From positions 1 to 64,000 of the forward strand of contig NZ_PGTO01000003.1 of the NCBI RefSeq assembly GCF_003284725.1: DNA of 64,000 nucleotides, in the 5' to 3' direction. The translations under genes and the position numbers were made by a program. Of this stretch, positions 55,826 through 63,993 are shown in pieces. This DNA comes from Paramagnetospirillum kuznetsovii. Lineage in GTDB: Bacteria > Pseudomonadota > Alphaproteobacteria > Rhodospirillales > Magnetospirillaceae. Below the pieces are notes generated by a model. The model had not been told where the DNA came from. It saw only the letters and a program-made list of their open reading frames with translations, and ran no database searches. Each line of letters begins with the position of its first letter. Position 1 is the stretch's first letter.

Positions 55826-56935
55826 ATGCTCAGCCTCTCCCTTCGCCGCCGCCAGGGCGACTTTCACATGGACGTGGCCTTCGAGGCCGGTTCCGGGATC
55901 ACCGCGCTTTACGGACGCTCCGGCTCGGGCAAGACCTCGGTGGTCAATATGGTGGCAGGCCTGTCGCGGCCCGATTCCGGGCGGATCGTGGTGGACGGCA
56001 AGGTGCTGTTCGATCGGGATGCCGGAATCGACCTTCCGCCGGAGAAGCGCCGTCTCGGCTACGTCTTCCAGGAGCACCGGCTGTTTCCCCATCTGTCGGT
56101 GGAAGGCAATCTGGTCTTCGGGCGCAATCGGGTGCCGCCCAAGGACCGCCGCATCGATTTCGATCAGGTCGTCGAGGTTCTCGGCATCGGCCATCTGCTG
56201 GACCGCCGCCCCGCCCTGCTGTCGGGCGGCGAGAAGCAGCGCGTCGCCATCGGCCGCGCCTTGCTGGCCAGCCCTCAAATCTTGCTGATGGACGAACCGC
56301 TGGCATCGCTCGACGGCGCCCGCAAGGCGGAGCTGCTGCCCTTCATCGCCGCCTTGGCCCAAAAATTCAAACTTCCCATCCTGTATGTCAGCCACGCCAT
56401 GGACGAAGTCCTGCGTCTGGCCGACACCCTGGTCCTGATGGATGGCGGCAGGGCGGCGGCGGTCGGGCCGCTGGAACAGCTGATGTCCGACCCGGCGCTG
56501 CGACCGCTGACCGGACGATACGAAGCCGGTGCCGTCATCGCCGCCACGGTGGCCAGTCACGATTCCGCCTATGGCGTCACCCGCCTGTCCTTCGCGGGCG
56601 GCACCTTGGTGGTCAGTCAGGCCGAGATGCCCGTCGGGGCGCAGGTCAGGGTGCGCATCCATGCCCGCGACATCGCCATCGCCATCGACCCGCCCGAACG
56701 CGTCAGCATTCGCAATGTGCTGCCCGCCGTGGTCACCTCGGTGACGGCAGCGGATTCCTTCCTGGTGGATGTGGTGTTGTCGGCGGGGGGCGCACAGCTC
56801 TGGGGGCAGATCACCGCGCTGGCCCAGGCGCAGCTTGGCCTTAAGCCCGGCATGCGGGTGCATGCCTTGATCAAGGCCTTGACCATCGCCCGTGGCGACG
56901 TGGCAGGGCGTGATCGCGGATCACGGCAGGAATAG
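55826..56935 (+). CDS. modC: Molybdate ABC transporter ATP-binding protein ModC
   Basis: ATPase of 369 aa: Walker A GRSGSGKTS, Q-loop GYVFQEHRLFPHLSV, signature LSGGEKQRVAIGRALL, Walker B ILLMDEPLASLD, and a C-terminal TOBE/mop-like molybdate-binding domain (about 290-360). AGGAG precedes the ATG. It should power ModB. Supply of molybdate would serve molybdoenzymes such as nitrate reductase and the hydroxylase encoded at 44710-46932. Confidence 0.93.
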   Translation: MLSLSLRRRQGDFHMDVAFEAGSGITALYGRSGSGKTSVVNMVAGLSRPDSGRIVVDGKVLFDRDAGIDLPPEKRRLGYVFQEHRLFPHLSVEGNLVFGRNRVPPKDRRIDFDQVVEVLGIGHLLDRRPALLSGGEKQRVAIGRALLASPQILLMDEPLASLDGARKAELLPFIAALAQKFKLPILYVSHAMDEVLRLADTLVLMDGGRAAAVGPLEQLMSDPALRPLTGRYEAGAVIAATVASHDSAYGVTRLSFAGGTLVVSQAEMPVGAQVRVRIHARDIAIAIDPPERVSIRNVLPAVVTSVTAADSFLVDVVLSAGGAQLWGQITALAQAQLGLKPGMRVHALIKALTIARGDVAGRDRGSRQE

Positions 56936-57011
56936 CTTGCCATTTTTCGGTAAATCCATGATCATTTAGGGATCCGCACAGAATGCGTGCGTGCTGCCAG
57001 GGAGACAGAAC

Positions 57012-57209
57012 ATGTCCACGGCCTCCATTGCCGACAAGGCCCAATTACCCCCCATTCAACCGATCCGTCAGACCGCGCCCGTGGTCCGCGACGCCGATGG
57101 CGACAAGGACAAGGAAGGTGCGGAACAGGCCGCCGAGGCGAACAAGCCTTCGTCCGAGCCATTGCCGCTGGACCCCAACAAGGGCCGGAACCTGAACATA
57201 ACCGTCTGA
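57012..57209 (+). CDS. Small disordered hypothetical protein
   Basis: Protein of 65 aa, rich in Pro, Ala, Lys and acidic residues (DADGDKDKEGAEQAAEANKP), with no membrane segment or signal. GGGAG lies 7 bases before the ATG and the codon use matches the surroundings, so it is probably real. It ends 4 bases before the convergent GGDEF gene. No family recognised. Confidence 0.55.
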   Translation: MSTASIADKAQLPPIQPIRQTAPVVRDADGDKDKEGAEQAAEANKPSSEPLPLDPNKGRNLNITV

Positions 57210-57213
57210 AGAA

Positions 57214-58650
57214 TTACGCGGAAACGCGGTTGCGCCCGGTCTCCTTGGACCGGTAGAGCGCCGCGTCGGCGCGCGCCAGTACCGGATCGACGGTCAGTTC
57301 GTCGGGTCGGCGTTCGGCCACGCCCAGGCTGCCGGTCAAGCGGAGCGAATCCCCTCCGCCGTCGACGACGAAGGCGATGGAGGCCACCGCCGCCCGCAGC
57401 CGCTCCGCCACCTCGACAGCGCCGTCCAGACCGGTTTCCGGCAATAGGGCGGCGAATTCCTCGCCACCCAGGCGTCCCAGGATATCGATCTCCCGCAGAT
57501 TGGCCCGCAGCGCCGCCGCTGCCGAGCGCAGGGCCTGATCGCCCACGGCGTGGCCATGGCGGTCGTTGACTTGCTTGAAATGGTCGATGTCGAACATCAC
57601 CACCGACACCAAGCCGCCATACCGGGCCGCCCGTTCGATTTCCAATTCGGCGGCGGAAAAGAATGCCCGCCGGTTCAAGGTTCCGGTCAGATCGTCGATG
57701 GTGGCCAGCTTGCGCAGCTGATGCTCCATCCGCTTGCGCTCGGTGATGTCGGTGATCAGGCCGATGGTGCCCGGCTGTCCGGCTGCCTCTTCGATCAGCC
57801 GCCCCTTGCTGATCATGATGGTCCGCTGCCCCGAGGTCAGGTCGACGGTCGCCTCGAAGGCGAGATCGCCGTCGCCGTGGACCACCGCGTCGCTATCGCG
57901 GTCCAGCGCCGCCAGTTGGGGGGGCATGGTGGAACCGCCTGGCGGCAGGCCGAACATGTCGCGGAACGCCCTGTTGTACATCTGCAAGCGCCCGTCTCCA
58001 TCCTTGTACCAAACCGGATGGGGCAGCATATCGACCAAATTCTCGGCGAAGCGGCGCGCCCGGTCCAATTGGCTGGTCCGTTCCTCGACCCGTTGTTCCA
58101 GCGAGATGTTCATGGCCTCGATGGTGGTCAGATTGGTCCAGGAGCGCAGGCCGCCCACCAGGGCGGTGAACAGTTTCTGCGCCGTCAATTCCGTCTTGGC
58201 GCGATAATCGTTGATGTCATAGGCGAGCATGATCTCGCTTTCCGGCGCCTCACCCGGCTGGCCGGTGCGCAGCACGATGGCGATGCGGCCATTGCCCAGG
58301 TCTTCCCGGATATAGCGGACCAGTTCCAGGCCTGCGTCGGGGGTTTCCATCACCACATCCAGCAGCACCACCGGGATGTCGTCCCGTTCGGCCAGGATAC
58401 GACGGGCCTCCGCCGCCGAAAGGGCGCTGACCACCTCGAACGGCCGATCCTTGAAGCGCAGATCGCGCAGCAAGACCTTCGTCATGGCATGAACATCGGG
58501 CTCGTCATCGACCACCAACACCGGCCAGGGGCGGGCATTGCTAGACGATTGCGACGGCTTGAAGACGCGGCGAAGCAATGCCCGGCCCCGGTCCGCCCTC
58601 GAATCCGCTTGGTCGCCCTCATTCGCGCGTGGCGGCACCGATCTTGGCAT
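57214..58650 (-). CDS. REC-DUF3369-PAS-GGDEF diguanylate cyclase
   Basis: Response regulator of 478 aa. A receiver (about 40-165; VLVVDDEPDVHAMTKVLLRDL, LLDVVMETPDAG) runs into the DUF3369 segment (LAYDINDYRAKTELTAQKLFTALVGGLRSW), then a coiled coil, a PAS domain (about 230-310; MLPHPVWYKDGDGRLQMYNR) and a GGDEF domain with RLGGEEFAALLPE and a complete I-site REID, so product inhibition is likely. The ATG at 58650 is preferred over 58701. Last gene of the minus-strand signalling cluster; its receiver is close to that of the kinase at 60814-62139. Confidence 0.9.
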   Translation of the reverse strand: MPRSVPPRANEGDQADSRADRGRALLRRVFKPSQSSSNARPWPVLVVDDEPDVHAMTKVLLRDLRFKDRPFEVVSALSAAEARRILAERDDIPVVLLDVVMETPDAGLELVRYIREDLGNGRIAIVLRTGQPGEAPESEIMLAYDINDYRAKTELTAQKLFTALVGGLRSWTNLTTIEAMNISLEQRVEERTSQLDRARRFAENLVDMLPHPVWYKDGDGRLQMYNRAFRDMFGLPPGGSTMPPQLAALDRDSDAVVHGDGDLAFEATVDLTSGQRTIMISKGRLIEEAAGQPGTIGLITDITERKRMEHQLRKLATIDDLTGTLNRRAFFSAAELEIERAARYGGLVSVVMFDIDHFKQVNDRHGHAVGDQALRSAAAALRANLREIDILGRLGGEEFAALLPETGLDGAVEVAERLRAAVASIAFVVDGGGDSLRLTGSLGVAERRPDELTVDPVLARADAALYRSKETGRNRVSA

Positions 58651-58768
58651 AACGTCTATGTCCCATTCCAGGGCGCAGCCCCCAACCCCGATCCCAACCA
58701 CAGAATGTCATGGGCCCGCCGTCGCTCGCCACCCGCTTGTTAAGGCAATTCGTGACGATTTGGGGAGA

Positions 58769-59788
58769 TCAGTCGATGGCTTTCGGGATGGTGACGATGA
58801 AGCACGTCCCGCCGCCATCGCGCGGCTCCACCGCCACGGTCCCGCCCAGTTGGCCGACCACCAGATTGTAGACGATATGCAGTCCGAGCCCCGACCCCCC
58901 GGCCCCCCGCTTGGTGGTGAAGAAGGGATCGAAGATCCGCCCCCGATTTTCCTCGGGGATGCCATGACCGTTGTCGGAATAGGCGATGCGGACGCTGGTT
59001 GGATCGGGCTGATCGACGCTGATGACGATATGGCCGATTTCCCCCGGCCCGAATCCGTGAACCAGCGAGTTCATCACGAAATTGCCCAAAACCTGCGACA
59101 AGGCGCCCGGAAAGCTGTTCATCACGATGCCGCCGGGGCAGTCGATGGACACGGCGTGTCCGGCCTGCCGCAGATGCGGCCCCAGGCTGGCCAGGGTTTC
59201 CCGAATATAGGATCCGAGATCGAAATGGCGCCGGTCAGAGGTGGTGCGGTCCACCGCCACCTGCTTGAAGCTGCGGATCAGATCGGCGGCACGGTCGCAG
59301 TTGCCGAGGATCAGGCGGGTGGTGTCGGTCACCGTCGCCATGAAGCGCTCGAAATCCTCGACCCCGATATCGTCGGCCTCGAACATCTTGCGCATGCCCG
59401 CGGTGGCATCGGCCAGGTGTGAGGCGCAGGACAGGGCAATGCCGATGGGGGTATTGATTTCGTGGGCGACGCCCGCCACCAAGGCGCCGAGGGAGGCGAG
59501 CTTTTCCGATTGAACCAGCGACTCCTGTGCCGCCTTCAAACTGGCGAGCGCCTCCTCGGCCTCGGCCTTGCGGCGCCCCAATTCCTGATTGACCGTCGCC
59601 AGTTGGGCCTGCAAGCGATCGCTGACCTTCACCAGCCGACGCTGTTCGCGCACGCTGCGGCTATAGCCGTCAAGCAGCGTGTCAAAGCCGCCCCTGACGA
59701 CCGCCGAGGTTCCGTCCAGTGATCCGCGAAGGGCTTCGGCCTGTTCGAGGAGCTTTTCCTCTGCGTCGAACAGGTTGAAACTCGCCAT
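58769..59788 (-). CDS. Cytoplasmic histidine kinase of the Sia-like cluster
   Basis: Protein of 339 aa with an N-terminal helical region (about 1-100, coiled coil EQRRLVKVSDRLQAQLATVNQEL), an H-box GVAHEINTPIGIALS (His near residue 113) and an HATPase_c domain (GALSQVLGNFVMNSLVHGF N-box; DNGHGIPEENRG; GGSGLGLHIVYNLV). No transmembrane segment or sensor domain is seen. It lies 7 bases after the SiaC-family gene on the same strand. Confidence 0.9.
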   Translation of the reverse strand: MASFNLFDAEEKLLEQAEALRGSLDGTSAVVRGGFDTLLDGYSRSVREQRRLVKVSDRLQAQLATVNQELGRRKAEAEEALASLKAAQESLVQSEKLASLGALVAGVAHEINTPIGIALSCASHLADATAGMRKMFEADDIGVEDFERFMATVTDTTRLILGNCDRAADLIRSFKQVAVDRTTSDRRHFDLGSYIRETLASLGPHLRQAGHAVSIDCPGGIVMNSFPGALSQVLGNFVMNSLVHGFGPGEIGHIVISVDQPDPTSVRIAYSDNGHGIPEENRGRIFDPFFTTKRGAGGSGLGLHIVYNLVVGQLGGTVAVEPRDGGGTCFIVTIPKAID

Positions 59789-59795
59789 GGCTCCC

Positions 59796-60188
59796 TCAGG
59801 CCGCCGATTCGACGGCGACCAAATTGAAGACGACGTGTTCCAGATCCTCGCTGAAATCCTCGCCGAATTCCTTCATGGTGTCGTCGTCGGGGGCGAAGAA
59901 CCAGGACACCACGATGCGGGCACCGCCGGCCGCGGAATTGTCCAGCATCTGGAACATGTTCATCAGCGCCTTGGCGCTGGAGCTGTTGAAATAGGTCAGA
60001 TCGAAGTCAACACGGATCTCGCGGTTTCCGACAGTGGGAAGAAACCGCTCGAGGGCCTCGAAAATGGGACCGAACACCGCCGATGCGTCTTCCGGATAGG
60101 ATTCGCCCCGCAGGCTCAGGACTCCGTGCTTGAAATCGAAGTCCACCTCGGGTGACCGCTCGGTCGCGGCAATCTTCAGACTCTCCAT
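59796..60188 (-). CDS. SiaC-family regulatory phosphoprotein (DUF1987)
   Basis: Protein of 130 aa of the DUF1987 family. The YFNSSSAKAL motif (residues 66-75) corresponds to the phosphorylated loop of Pseudomonas SiaC, where the key residue is threonine; here serines occupy it. In Pseudomonas, SiaC toggled by SiaB (kinase) and SiaA (phosphatase) binds and activates the diguanylate cyclase SiaD. GAGG lies 5 bases before the ATG at 60188; a GTG at 60194 would add two residues. It follows the SiaB-family gene by 7 bases. Confidence 0.86.
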   Translation of the reverse strand: MESLKIAATERSPEVDFDFKHGVLSLRGESYPEDASAVFGPIFEALERFLPTVGNREIRVDFDLTYFNSSSAKALMNMFQMLDNSAAGGARIVVSWFFAPDDDTMKEFGEDFSEDLEHVVFNLVAVESAA

Positions 60189-60195
60189 AGCCACC

Positions 60196-60747
60196 TCAGA
60201 TGGATACCTTCATACAGAAAAAGAACGACTCGGCGTCGATGCGATCAAAGTCGAATTCGATCGGTTCGCTGGCCCGGCGGGCGATCTCGATCAGACCGAT
60301 GGTGGCGCCCCGGCTCTGCTCCTCGGGAGCTTCGCGCAGTTGTTCCTTGTAGTAGGCTTTGATGGCTTCCTTGTCCATCTTTTGAAGCTTTTCCAAACGC
60401 TGGCGCAGCTTGGGTTCGTCGGAAGCGTGCACCACGTTGGCGCAGACGATGAAGAACCGGTTGTTCTCGGTTCCGATGGTCACCATGCCGGACGACAATT
60501 CAACGGACTTGCCCACGTCGCCGGAGACCTTCTCCGCCGAATACCGGATGATGTTCTGGGCCTGCTCGACGAAGACCGAGAACACCTTCTTCACCGTGCC
60601 GACATCGGTATCCTCAAGCGCCATCTTCTGCCGGAGCGCGTCGCCCAGCGAATAGAGGATGCCTTCCGACATATACCCCGAGAATGAGAATATGATGCCG
60701 CGCTGATCTAGGTCGTGCTTGAAAGACCTGAAATATTTGGCAAGCAT
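60196..60747 (-). CDS. SiaB-family protein kinase
   Basis: Protein of 183 aa. FSFSGYMSEGILYSLGDALRQK, VFVEQAQNIIRYSAE (N-box-like) and GATIGLIEIARRAS (G-box-like) match the SiaB/DUF6272 kinase-like family related to HATPase/GHKL proteins. It should phosphorylate the adjacent SiaC-family protein. The ATG at 60747 follows GAGGA; an upstream ATG at 60807 is less likely. A SiaA-type PP2C phosphatase gene is not adjacent. Confidence 0.84.
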   Translation of the reverse strand: MLAKYFRSFKHDLDQRGIIFSFSGYMSEGILYSLGDALRQKMALEDTDVGTVKKVFSVFVEQAQNIIRYSAEKVSGDVGKSVELSSGMVTIGTENNRFFIVCANVVHASDEPKLRQRLEKLQKMDKEAIKAYYKEQLREAPEEQSRGATIGLIEIARRASEPIEFDFDRIDAESFFFCMKVSI

Positions 60748-60813
60748 GGATTTTCCTCTGGGGTCAGAACCAAATTGGCTCCTTGATGACGGTAGCACCC
60801 GCGCCATAAGGGC

Positions 60814-62139
60814 TCAAGTCGTCTTCTCTTTACCGCTTCCCGGCGGCGCTCTCAGGCGCAAGATGAAGCGGGATCCCCGGGCGACTTCGCTTTCCACCGT
60901 GATGCTGCCGCCGTGCATCTCGACGATCTGACGCACCATGTGCAGCCCGATCCCCGATCCAGGAATGCCGCGTGCATTGGTGGCGCGGTGAAAGCGCTCG
61001 AAGATGGAGGGCAGATCCTCGTCGGGAATTCCGATTCCCTGGTCGATCACCTGGATCGCCACGTCGCCGCCGTCATGGTGGCCGATCACGTTGACCTCAC
61101 CGCCCGAGGGAGAATACTTGGCGGCATTGCCCACCAGATTGTTGAGCGCCAGGGCCACCATGCCGGGATCACCCCACACCATGAGAGGCCCCTTCAACTG
61201 CGCGATATATTTGTGGGTCGGGGTCGCCACGCGGTGATGGGATAGCGTCACCTCGATCATGGGGGCAAGATCGAAGACCTTTTCGTGCAAGACGATGCGA
61301 CCGCTGTCCAGCTGCTCGTCCGCCAGGCAGGTGTCGATCAGCCCCAGCAGGCGCTGGACCCCACCGCGAATGGTGTCGATGCGCGGAAGCGCGGCCGGAT
61401 CACCCTGCTCGGCCCGCAGCCGAAGCATCTGGGCCGAGGAATCGATGATGGCCAGCGGAGTCCTGAATTCATGGCTGACCATGGACAGGAACTGCCGCAA
61501 TTGGGTCTTCGCCTCGGTCTCGCGGGCCAGGGCGGTTTCGGCGCGCTGCTTGGAGCGGGCCAGCGCCTGACCGCTCTCCTCCAACTGGCGGGTGCGGTCC
61601 GCGACCCGCTGTTCGAGGCTCACATTCAACTCGGCCAGGGTCTTGTTGAGATCGGCGATGGTGGTGATGTCGCGCCATGCCCGCAGCGCCCCGACCAGGG
61701 CGGTGAACATGCGCTGGGCGGTCAGTTCGGCCTTGCTCTTGTAGTCGTTGATGTCATAGGCCAGCACCACCTCGCGCTCGGGCGCATCGCCCGGCTGCCC
61801 GGTGCGCAGGATGATGCGAACCGAGCGATTGCCCAGGGTTTCGCGGATATGGCGGACAAGACGCAGTCCGGCGTCCGGGGTCTCCATCACCACGTCGAGC
61901 AGGATGACGGGAATTTCCGGCGCGAGGTCGAGAATGGCGGCGGCTTCCGCCGCCGAAGTGGCGCTGACGCATTTGAAGGGACGCCCCTCGAATTCGAGGT
62001 CGCGCAGCAAGACCCGAGTCATCTCGTGAACCTGCTCGTCGTCGTCCACCACCATGATCGGCCAGGGTTCGACAGCCTTCGTCTTCGCCGCGGCAGGAGC
62101 GCCGCGATCACGCAGGGCAAGCTTGCGTGGTCCGGCCAT
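60814..62139 (-). CDS. REC-DUF3369-histidine kinase
   Basis: Protein of 441 aa. The N-terminal receiver (about 30-150; IMVVDDDEQVHEMTRVLLRDL, LLDVVMETPDAG) and DUF3369 segment (LAYDINDYKSKAELTAQRMFTALVGALRAW) closely match those of the GGDEF protein at 57214-58650. A coiled coil then leads to a HisKA domain (MVSHEFRTPLAIIDS) and HATPase_c (NNLVGNAAKYSPSGG, DQGIGIPDEDL, GSGIGLHMVRQIV). It probably passes a phosphorelay signal into the Sia-like module. First gene after the OmpR-type regulator on the same strand. Confidence 0.92.
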   Translation of the reverse strand: MAGPRKLALRDRGAPAAAKTKAVEPWPIMVVDDDEQVHEMTRVLLRDLEFEGRPFKCVSATSAAEAAAILDLAPEIPVILLDVVMETPDAGLRLVRHIRETLGNRSVRIILRTGQPGDAPEREVVLAYDINDYKSKAELTAQRMFTALVGALRAWRDITTIADLNKTLAELNVSLEQRVADRTRQLEESGQALARSKQRAETALARETEAKTQLRQFLSMVSHEFRTPLAIIDSSAQMLRLRAEQGDPAALPRIDTIRGGVQRLLGLIDTCLADEQLDSGRIVLHEKVFDLAPMIEVTLSHHRVATPTHKYIAQLKGPLMVWGDPGMVALALNNLVGNAAKYSPSGGEVNVIGHHDGGDVAIQVIDQGIGIPDEDLPSIFERFHRATNARGIPGSGIGLHMVRQIVEMHGGSITVESEVARGSRFILRLRAPPGSGKEKTT

Positions 62140-62144
62140 GCGTC

Positions 62145-62891
62145 TTACCGAAGACCGACAGGCGCGGCAAAAGCGTAGCCGACGCTATGAACGGATTCGA
62201 TGGGCAGTTCCTGACCCAGCGCCTCCCCTCCCTTGGCGCGGAGACGACGGACCATGGAATCCACCGAGCGATCGGCGGGATCCCAGCCGCGCTTGCCAAG
62301 GCCACGAAAAATCTCGTCCCGAGACACGGGCTCACCCGGCCGCGAGACCAAGAGGGAGACGAAAACCCGCTCGTTGCCGGTCAGCTTGATCGATTTGCCA
62401 TCGGGGGAAATCAACGTCCAGGTCAGCTGGTCGTAAATCCATTCGGTCAAACCGGTCGGCAAACCGCCGGACCGGCTGTCCGTTTCCGGATCTATGGCCT
62501 GTGAATTCGGCGAGGCCAGAGCCGAGCCCGCCCGCATACGGCGCGCCAGGGTGCGTACCTGGGCTTCCAGCTCCCGCAACTCCACCGGCTTGACCATATA
62601 GACGTCGGCGCCCACCTCCAGCCCGACCACCCGATCCACGTTCAGGCCGCGGGCCGTCAGCATGATGATTCCCACTTCCGAGTGGGACCGCAGGCGACCG
62701 GCAATGGAAAAGCCCCCCTCGCCGGGAAGATTGACGTCGAGAATGATGATATCCACGGCGCGCTCGTCCAGCAGGCGTTCAAGCTCCTTGCCGTCGGCAC
62801 AGCCTCCCACTTCGTGCCCGCAGGCCGAAAGGTATTCCACCAGATCCGTTCGAAGAGGCGCCTCGTCCTCCACCACTGCGATCCGAGCCAT
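62145..62891 (-). CDS. OmpR/PhoB-type response regulator
   Basis: Regulator of 248 aa: receiver with E8/D9 acidic pair and D52 in IIILDVNLPGEGG, then a linker, then a winged-helix DNA-binding domain (about 150-245; LTGNERVFVSLLVSRPGEPVSRDEI, SVDSMVRRLRAKG). It heads the minus-strand signalling cluster, 5 bases before the REC-DUF3369 kinase gene, so it probably controls or is controlled by that kinase. Confidence 0.92.
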   Translation of the reverse strand: MARIAVVEDEAPLRTDLVEYLSACGHEVGGCADGKELERLLDERAVDIIILDVNLPGEGGFSIAGRLRSHSEVGIIMLTARGLNVDRVVGLEVGADVYMVKPVELRELEAQVRTLARRMRAGSALASPNSQAIDPETDSRSGGLPTGLTEWIYDQLTWTLISPDGKSIKLTGNERVFVSLLVSRPGEPVSRDEIFRGLGKRGWDPADRSVDSMVRRLRAKGGEALGQELPIESVHSVGYAFAAPVGLR

Positions 62892-63171
62892 GGCGTCCTA
62901 TCTCCTTACACCCAGCGCACAGATGAACCACACAGGTTTCGTTACGTACAATAACAAGTAATGGCGCCTCGTGACGAGACGTAATGCCCGATTCTCCGAA
63001 TATTAGATCTGGATTAAGGTTGACAACCTGAACATGAGGGTTTCCGCCGCATTCCGAGCGGTCACACTTCGCAACCCATCAACAGCCCAAGCGGGCTTGA
63101 ATAACCCGACAATCGTTATGGATAAGACGAATGTCTGTAGTAGGTTGCATATGTTCCTGTCCGCATCGGCG
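62892..63171. other. Intergenic region upstream of the signalling cluster
   Basis: 280 bases without a recognisable gene. Two perfect palindromes stand out: CTCGTgACGAG (62968-62978) and AGGTTGaCAACCT (63017-63029). They lie upstream of the regulator gene (minus strand) and downstream of the last gene, and could be operators for the OmpR-type regulator. No clear promoter pair was identified. Confidence 0.45.
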
Positions 63172-63993
63172 TCACCGCTTGCGTCGCGTTTCCGGCGGCG
63201 GAGTGGGCGCGGGCAATGCCAGCGGAACCTTATCCACCGCCCGAACCTCTTCCTTCGGCCCCGGCAGCGGAATCACGGCCGGCGTTTTTGGAGCCGGCAA
63301 GGCCTCTGGCGCCGATGCCGTTTCGGCGATCCGGGAACTCAAATGCTCCACCGTCTTGATCAGGGATTGCAGCTTGTCCTTAAGCTCGTCGATGGAGGGG
63401 TCCACCGATTGCGCCTTGCGCTGCGTCTTGCCCAGGGCGGCGTTGCCACCGTCCAGAAAAGCGTCCCGCCACATGGAAACTTGTTTTGGGCTCACGCCCA
63501 CGGACAGGGCGACCCATTCGGGCTCCTCGCCGTGAAGCACCCGCATGACCGCCTCGGTCTTTTGCTTCTTGGTCAACCGGCGGCCCGCCGACGGTGATTT
63601 CTGGCCGCCGGACATGGCCGCCGAACGTGGAATCTGGGTCACCGGCAGACTTGATGCGGCGGGCGGAGCCACGACCGCCGGAGCCACCGCCGACGCCCCA
63701 CCCCCGCTATCGCCCAATCCGCGCATGACCGGATGCAGGGGAGCCGCCCCGCCGACCGTACCGAGGGAAAGCGCGGGCAAGGCCGCCGTCTCCATCTGCG
63801 CCACGATCTTTTCCAACTCGGCCAGGGCGATACGCGCCGCCATGGAAACCGCGGCAAAATGCTCCGGCCCGGTCAGCGTGTTCAGCAGCGAGATCGTGTC
63901 ATCCACATAAGTCCGCACCACGGCGGCGGACCGCCCACCGGGATTTTGAACAAACCGACGAACCCGTGCGGGAATGCGCCGCAACAGCCCCAC
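63172..63993 (-). CDS. Protein with a transposase-like helix-turn-helix segment, start uncertain
   Basis: 273 aa within the window; the 5' end is a GTG only 7 bases from the window edge, so the true start may lie outside. An N-terminal helical part is followed by an Ala/Pro-rich linker, a helix-turn-helix like that of IS3/IS66 OrfA proteins (RRLTKKQKTEAVMRVLHGE...VGVSPKQVSMWRDAFL, shown in part), a coiled coil (SIDELKDKLQSLIKTVEHL) and a Pro-rich basic tail. Lacking a catalytic domain, it is not a full transposase. Its role is unknown. Confidence 0.65.
   Translation of the reverse strand: MGLLRRIPARVRRFVQNPGGRSAAVVRTYVDDTISLLNTLTGPEHFAAVSMAARIALAELEKIVAQMETAALPALSLGTVGGAAPLHPVMRGLGDSGGGASAVAPAVVAPPAASSLPVTQIPRSAAMSGGQKSPSAGRRLTKKQKTEAVMRVLHGEEPEWVALSVGVSPKQVSMWRDAFLDGGNAALGKTQRKAQSVDPSIDELKDKLQSLIKTVEHLSSRIAETASAPEALPAPKTPAVIPLPGPKEEVRAVDKVPLALPAPTPPPETRRKR

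Noticed and set aside
63172-63993. A complete insertion-sequence transposase
   Set aside because: Only a helix-turn-helix region is seen; no DDE catalytic domain, terminal inverted repeats or target duplication are visible.
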